Part shown: positions 52,408 through 56,438 of the stretch, one piece after another
Numbering within the stretch: the first letter of the stretch is position 1
How the letters are laid out: every line of letters begins with the position of its first letter
Source of the DNA: a virus
Reading direction: 5' to 3' (one strand)
Virus record (IMG/VR): IMGVR_UViG_3300046170_000155
Span: 1-56,438 of that record
DNA length: 56,438 bases
Program-made: the position numbers and the translations under genes
The notes under the pieces: model-generated
The model's input: only the letters and a program-made list of their open reading frames with translations
What the model was told of the DNA's origin: nothing
Databases searched by the model: none

Positions 52408-55267
52408 ATACAAAAAATACAAACAGCTTTACGGCTATTAGTAGTATTACTACTTATATATCCAATGCCTATTGCTATGGGTGCAGAAGTAACAGTCAGT
52501 GAAAATTTTAATGATTTAACTTATCAAGCAGGTTTAACTATTAGTGGTGGTAGTCAAGCTGCATATATTTATGCAGGCGAACAAGATAGGTATGGAACGA
52601 CAGGTAGTTCATTAGGAATTACAAGTGGCACTTATACTTTTGAATTTTCTAGTGACATTGATGTATATGAAGTAGGTTTTGTTGTAGGTGCAGTAAATTA
52701 TGCTTGGTCTATTAAGTGGTATTACGCTGATGGAACAGATGAAACTGTAAGTAAGAACGCACAAAACAACCAAAACTTAGATACTATGTATGAAACTATC
52801 TACAAGTCATACACTGATTACAATGCTGTAGCAGAAAACACAGATAAATTTATTACAAAGTTTGAAGTTATATTATCTGATTTATCTTTACTAGATACTT
52901 TATATTGGCAATATGATGACTCAACTTCTACTGGTAGCTTTGCTACTACGACTACTACAACATTAGCTAGTGGAATAGGTGACCCAACTAATCTAACCAC
53001 TTCTGCAAACTTACACAGTGGAGCAATAAGCATTGATTGGGATGCAGCTACAGGATATCAATATGATGCAGAACGCTACGCTGTAGCTTTTAGTAATGAT
53101 AACTTCCAAAGTATGAACTACGCAGTAGCAACAGGTAATGTAGGTGGTGCTAATGCTCTAAATACAGAATATACATTTACTAAAACATATTTAGATTCAG
53201 AGTTTGATGTAGGCGATACTATTTACTTTAAAGTAAGAGCAGACAATGATACCAACTCTCAATACTCTAACTGGACTGCTGTAGCTAGTTATGTAATACA
53301 AGATGTAGCAGCAGGGGTTACTAATTTAACTATAGAAAATACTGAGTATCAAGGATTAAAATTTACTTGGACAAATCCGGGAACAGGTTGGTCAAGTCCT
53401 ACAAGTTACAAAATAGAATACAGTGATGGAGATAACACTTGGAATTATGATGACGATGATGTTTACAGTCAAAATATAACAGATGCAAGTCTTACAACTT
53501 ATAATCTTGAATCTATAACAGCAGGAACTTATTGGTTTAGTTTTTATGCTTGCACACAAAATGGTAGCTGGTGTCATGGGAATCAAGGAACTAGTCCTGT
53601 TCAAATAACAGTTAATGCTACTACTCCTACAACTACAACAACTATTCCTGCGTTCTTAGGACCTCCAATGAATACAGCAGTAACTCAAGAATACAATGTA
53701 GGTGTAAAGGTAGATTGGGATGAAGCAAATACAGGAACTCTAACTGCTGAAACTTATGAACTGTACTATAGAACAAGTGCTGAAAATGAAATAATAGTTT
53801 ATAACATAACGGAAACCGAATATACTATTCCTTATGCAAGCATTACTAATGGAACTTGGGAATTTTCAGTTAGAGGTTATAGCTCTGATGATAATGCTTA
53901 TAGTGCTTTTTCTACCGAACCGACACTAACTGTCTTTAATCAAAAAGCTAAAGACGATGCAGATGCGGCTGCTCAAGCAGCTTATGAAGCCGAACAAGCT
54001 CGTATCGCTGAGGAAAATCGTATTGCCGCAGAGAAAGCTGAGGAAGCTCGTAAGGCAGAAGAAGCTCGTAAGGCTGAGGAGGCTCGCATAGCTCAAGAAA
54101 AAGCTGAAGAAGAGGCTCGTATTGAAGCAGAGCGTATTGCAGAAGAAGAGCGTTTAGCTGAAGAAGAGCGTCTCCGTTTAGAAGAAGAAGCTAGAATCCA
54201 AGCTGAGTTAGCAGAGTTAGCTCGTATTGAAGCTGAAGAAGAAGCTAAAATACAAAAAGAATTAGAACAATCTATACTTAAAGATGTAGATACTGATAAT
54301 TTATCTGACGATGAAAAAAAAGATTTAAAAGTATTAGTTGATACAATACAAGAGTTACAAGAAACATTAGAGGTTATAGAAGTTGAAGAAGAAGTTTTTG
54401 AGTTTAAAGAAGTTATTATTGTTGCTCCTACTACTACGAGCACCACGACTACAACCTATACCTATCATCGAAGATTTTGCAGATGAAGAAGTTGACGAGA
54501 TACTTGAGGTTGAGCCACTTCCTAGTGATAAGGGAGACGAAGAGGTACAACTCACTGAAGAAGAAGTAGAAATTTTAGTTGAGGAAACTGAAGAAGCTAT
54601 TGCAGAAGTTGTTACTATTGAGATAGTAGAAGAAGAACCTATCGATACCGAAGGTTTGACAGAGGAGGAAGTTTTTGAAGCAGAAGAAAAAGCAGACGAA
54701 GAGCTTACAGAAAAAGTCGAGGCAGCCGTTGCAGAATTACCTACAGAAGAAAAGGTTAAAGTTGTCCAAGCAGTTGCAGAAACCAAGATACAAAACCTAG
54801 GTAATGCAGATAAGACTACACAGAAGATAGTCCAAGCTGTTGTTAAAGAAGTTACCAAAGTAGAAACTGTAGCTGAACTAACTGAGGAAGAAAAAACTGA
54901 GGTAGGTCAAGTACTAGGTTTCACAGAAGAAGAAGCCTCAGAAGACCTTACAATCATTGCAGAACAAGCTGCGACAGATGAAAATACAGCACAAGCATTA
55001 GATGAATTTGTTGAAAGGTCAATTGCTAGTTCCGATGTAGAAGAGTTTACACTTGCTGATGTCGTTACTGAGGTACAAATAGAAGCATTTCTAGAAAACC
55101 CCGTTCAACAGATTTTTGATGTAAACTTAGTAGAGTTGGATATCAGTACTATTGGACAAGACATGACCAGTGACCAAAGGGAAAAGGCACAGGAAGTAGT
55201 CGTCCCAGTAATCATTGCGTCTCAGATAATTGCACAAGCGGGTGCATTAATGACTAGGAGATTTTAA
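52408..55267 (+). CDS. Large secreted FN3/coiled-coil protein with Thr-rich linkers (one frameshift)
   Basis: About 950 aa. A signal peptide lies before the first ATG: from ATA 52408, QKIQTALRLLVVLLLIYPMP then IAMGA and probable cleavage before EVTVSEN. ATA is placed well after AGGAG, so the start is either non-standard or a misread ATG. Next come a beta domain, FN3-like modules (DPTNLTTSANLHSGAISIDW; GPPMNTAVTQ) divided by Thr-rich linkers (TTTTTTL, TTTTTIP), then an Ala/Glu/Arg coiled coil (EEARKAEEARKAEEARIAQ). Near 54460 the frame moves by one base at a Thr run and continues as PIPIIEDFADEEVDEILEVE, acidic, to a hydrophobic end (VVVPVIIASQIIAQAGALM). Role unknown; a phage-encoded cell-surface or envelope protein. 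Confidence 0.65.
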
Positions 55268-55531
55268 ATGATTAAGAAATTAATAAAGTTTTTATATAAG
55301 GTATTAGGCATTCCTTTTGAATTAATAAAATATGTCATATCAGTAAAGAATCTTAAGTTTATTGGTAAATGGGTAATAGACGCTATTAAAGAATCTATTG
55401 CACAGATTTTTACCATTTTAGGTTTCTTTATCGCATGGTTTACACTTACAGGTTCTGCACAGGACATTGTAGGTATTGCAATACTTGTATCCGTAACAGT
55501 ATGGTTACTTACTATATACATAAGAGACTAA
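55268..55531 (+). CDS. Membrane protein with two segments (87 aa)
   Basis: MIKKLIKFLYKVLGIPFELI (amphipathic) and hydrophobic segments IAQIFTILGFFIAWFTL and IVGIAILVSVTVWLLTIYI. Begins a few bases after the secreted protein. May be a second holin or anchor for the secreted protein. Confidence 0.6.
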   Translation: MIKKLIKFLYKVLGIPFELIKYVISVKNLKFIGKWVIDAIKESIAQIFTILGFFIAWFTLTGSAQDIVGIAILVSVTVWLLTIYIRD

Positions 55532-55794
55532 TGCCAGCTAAAGCAACAAAATTTCAAAAGATTAAGATTATTATAGCGCGGATGCTTGCTGTGTTTATAG
55601 CTAACGGTCTTGCAGTAATAGGCGCTGGTTCGCTTATAGGCGTGGACACAGTAAGTTCCGTACTCTTAGCAGGTAGCTTAGGAGTTATTAAGGTAGCTGA
55701 ATCCTTAGCTAGAGCATATATAGACGATGGTAAAATAACATTAGAAGAGATAAACGAATCCTTTGCTATAATGGATAAACCAAAGAAAAAATAA
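55531..55794 (+). CDS. Holin-like membrane protein (87 aa)
   Basis: From ATG 55531 (TAATG overlap). MPAKATKFQKIKIIIARMLA, LAVFIANGLAVIGAGSLIGV and VSSVLLAGSLGVIKVAESLA form two membrane helices, then AYIDDGKITLEEINESFAIM and a basic end. Two helices plus a DGKxTxxEIN tail are known from small holins and tail-linked phage membrane proteins. I reject the longer open frame upstream (from 55435), which overlaps the preceding gene. Confidence 0.6.
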   Translation: MPAKATKFQKIKIIIARMLAVFIANGLAVIGAGSLIGVDTVSSVLLAGSLGVIKVAESLARAYIDDGKITLEEINESFAIMDKPKKK

Positions 55795-55796
55795 TT

Positions 55797-55886
55797 ATGT
55801 GTAAAATTTATAAAAAATCTGACCAAAGTTATGTACAAATATGTAATTGTAAATATGGCTCAGAATACTGTGTTGGGAAAATCTAA
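55797..55886 (+). CDS. Cys-rich peptide (29 aa)
   Basis: MCKIYKKSDQSYVQICNCKY followed by GSEYCVGKI, four Cys in 29 residues. TAA at 55884-55886 overlaps the next ATG. A mini zinc-binding or disulfide peptide; function unknown. Confidence 0.45.
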   Translation: MCKIYKKSDQSYVQICNCKYGSEYCVGKI

Positions 55887-56077
55887 TGCCGAGTAGCACT
55901 AATAATAACGGCTTAACACAAAAGGAAATGCTACTGATGGTTTTAGAAGGACAAGATAAACTCAATGAGCGTATTGACTCGCTCCACGAAAAAGTCAACG
56001 CAAAGATTTCAAGACAGGAACTCGCAGGATGGGTTGTCGTTGTAGGCACACTCTCCGCACTCTCAACACAAATGTAA
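55886..56077 (+). CDS. Small membrane-anchored coiled coil (63 aa)
   Basis: MPSSTNNNGLTQKEMLLMVL, DKLNERIDSLHEKVNAKISR (heptad helix) and a C-terminal hydrophobic segment LAGWVVVVGTLSALS. Similar in plan to the gene at 50332. Perhaps a spanin- or holin-accessory protein. Confidence 0.55.
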   Translation: MPSSTNNNGLTQKEMLLMVLEGQDKLNERIDSLHEKVNAKISRQELAGWVVVVGTLSALSTQM

Positions 56078-56101
56078 TCAGTCGCCTCGAAAGGAGGTAT
56101 C

Positions 56102-56242
56102 ATGACAGAAATCATATTAGTACTTACAGTCTCACTTATATCTATTGGTGTATTGGTTTGGCTAGCAGTACTTTCCACGAGATTAATAAAAGAATTTATA
56201 CCAATAGTACAGGAGATTTTAGATGAGAAAAAAAGTCAATAG
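56102..56242 (+). CDS. Small membrane protein (46 aa)
   Basis: ATG 56102 with AAGGAGG six bases before it. MTEIILVLTVSLISIGVLVW is the membrane helix, then LAVLSTRLIKEFIPIVQEIL and DEKKSQ. Overlaps the next gene. Confidence 0.5.
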   Translation: MTEIILVLTVSLISIGVLVWLAVLSTRLIKEFIPIVQEILDEKKSQ

Positions 56243-56363
56243 ATGTGATGAGTGTAAGGAACCACTCAAAAACATACAAACAAATCAATGGATGTGCCAA
56301 CAAAGTCCTACTAAATGTAAACAATCAACAAAAGTTTTGTTTATACACGAAGAAGAAGAATGA
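56223..56363 (+). CDS. Zinc-ribbon peptide (46 aa)
   Basis: MRKKVNRCDECKEPLKNIQT, then NQWMCQQSPTKCKQSTK: CxxC and CxxxxxxC pairs. Lies in another frame over the end of the preceding gene. A small four-Cys zinc protein of unknown function, the third of its kind in the window. Confidence 0.5.
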   Translation: MRKKVNRCDECKEPLKNIQTNQWMCQQSPTKCKQSTKVLFIHEEEE

Positions 56364-56437
56364 TTGAATGGATTTATATAATATTGTGTATTGGGTTGCT
56401 TTATGTAGCCTCTTTTATTGGTTCTCGAAAGAATTAA
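56360..56437 (+). CDS. Membrane peptide (25 aa)
   Basis: MIEWIYIILCIGLLYVASFI followed by GSRKN. One hydrophobic helix with a basic end, ATGA overlap with the preceding gene. The window ends one base after its stop. Short enough to be chance, but the coupling is consistent. Confidence 0.4.
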   Translation: MIEWIYIILCIGLLYVASFIGSRKN

Positions 56438-56438
56438 G

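Noticed and set aside
54093-54858. Ser-rich open frames on the - strand in the secreted protein gene
   Set aside because: They mirror the Glu-rich coiled coil and have no start signals.
1-56438. tRNA genes, integrase and attachment sites
   Set aside because: No cloverleaf with a T-loop GTTCGA-type sequence and CCA-compatible end, and no recombinase motifs were seen.

Overview
The window is about 56 kb of a tailed-phage genome (Caudoviricetes, siphovirus type). It is AT-rich, densely packed, and almost every gene is on the + strand. Stop/start overlaps of the TAATG or ATGA type are everywhere. The gene order is the classical HK97-like one: HNH endonuclease, large terminase, portal, head protein, maturation protease, major capsid, head-tail connectors, tail terminator, tail tube, G/GT tail chaperones with a slippery heptamer, tape measure, distal tail and tail tip. 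A very long set of fibre and adhesin genes follows, then a cassette with a reverse-strand flavin halogenase-like gene, then lysis and accessory genes. No integrase, repressor, tRNA, CRISPR array, polymerase or helicase was seen, so the replication module lies outside the window.

Host: there is no direct proof. Low GC, many short fibre genes of the kind seen in marine phages, Thr-rich linkers in a secreted protein, several apparently leaderless genes, an r1t-like holin and a metallophosphoesterase plus small HTH pair of the type seen in actinobacteriophages together suggest a marine, low-GC actinobacterial host. This is an inference.

Layout: 1-435, end of an upstream gene, an AT hairpin, a promoter and a GC-rich folded region (possible cos site or RNA). 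436-2637, HNH and terminase. 2637-7918, portal, head protein, protease, capsid, then a terminator. 7996-13850, connectors and tail completion, interrupted by a zinc/HTH protein, an FmdB-type zinc ribbon and an AIPR-like (abortive-infection family) gene. 14207-26105, tail tube to S74-terminated tail tip. 26105-45897, about 25 genes for fibres, lectin-like modules, glycine-rich adhesins and families of small paralogues, closed by a terminator. 45881-48355, a reverse-strand halogenase-like gene among four related DUF6065-like genes, with an overlapping divergent promoter. 48370-52370, phosphoesterase, amidase, holin and a nuclease. 52408-55267, a large secreted FN3/coiled-coil protein. 55268-56437, small membrane and zinc-ribbon peptides.

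Caution on quality: between about 4.0 and 12.4 kb, and again at 30.4 and 54.4 kb, essential genes are broken by one-base shifts, many of them in homopolymers. I read these as sequencing or assembly indels, not decay, and give each such gene as one feature spanning the broken frames. The single exception is the G/GT site at 15254-15260, which has the correct form for programmed -1 frameshifting.

The most interesting signals are: the halogenase-like/DUF6065-like cassette with its shared -10 element; a recurrent arrangement of -10 box plus about 6 nt plus start codon (leaderless genes); an AIPR-family gene inside the head-tail operon; an 11-copy degenerate repeat in the giant fibre; and the folded GC-rich segment upstream of the terminase.
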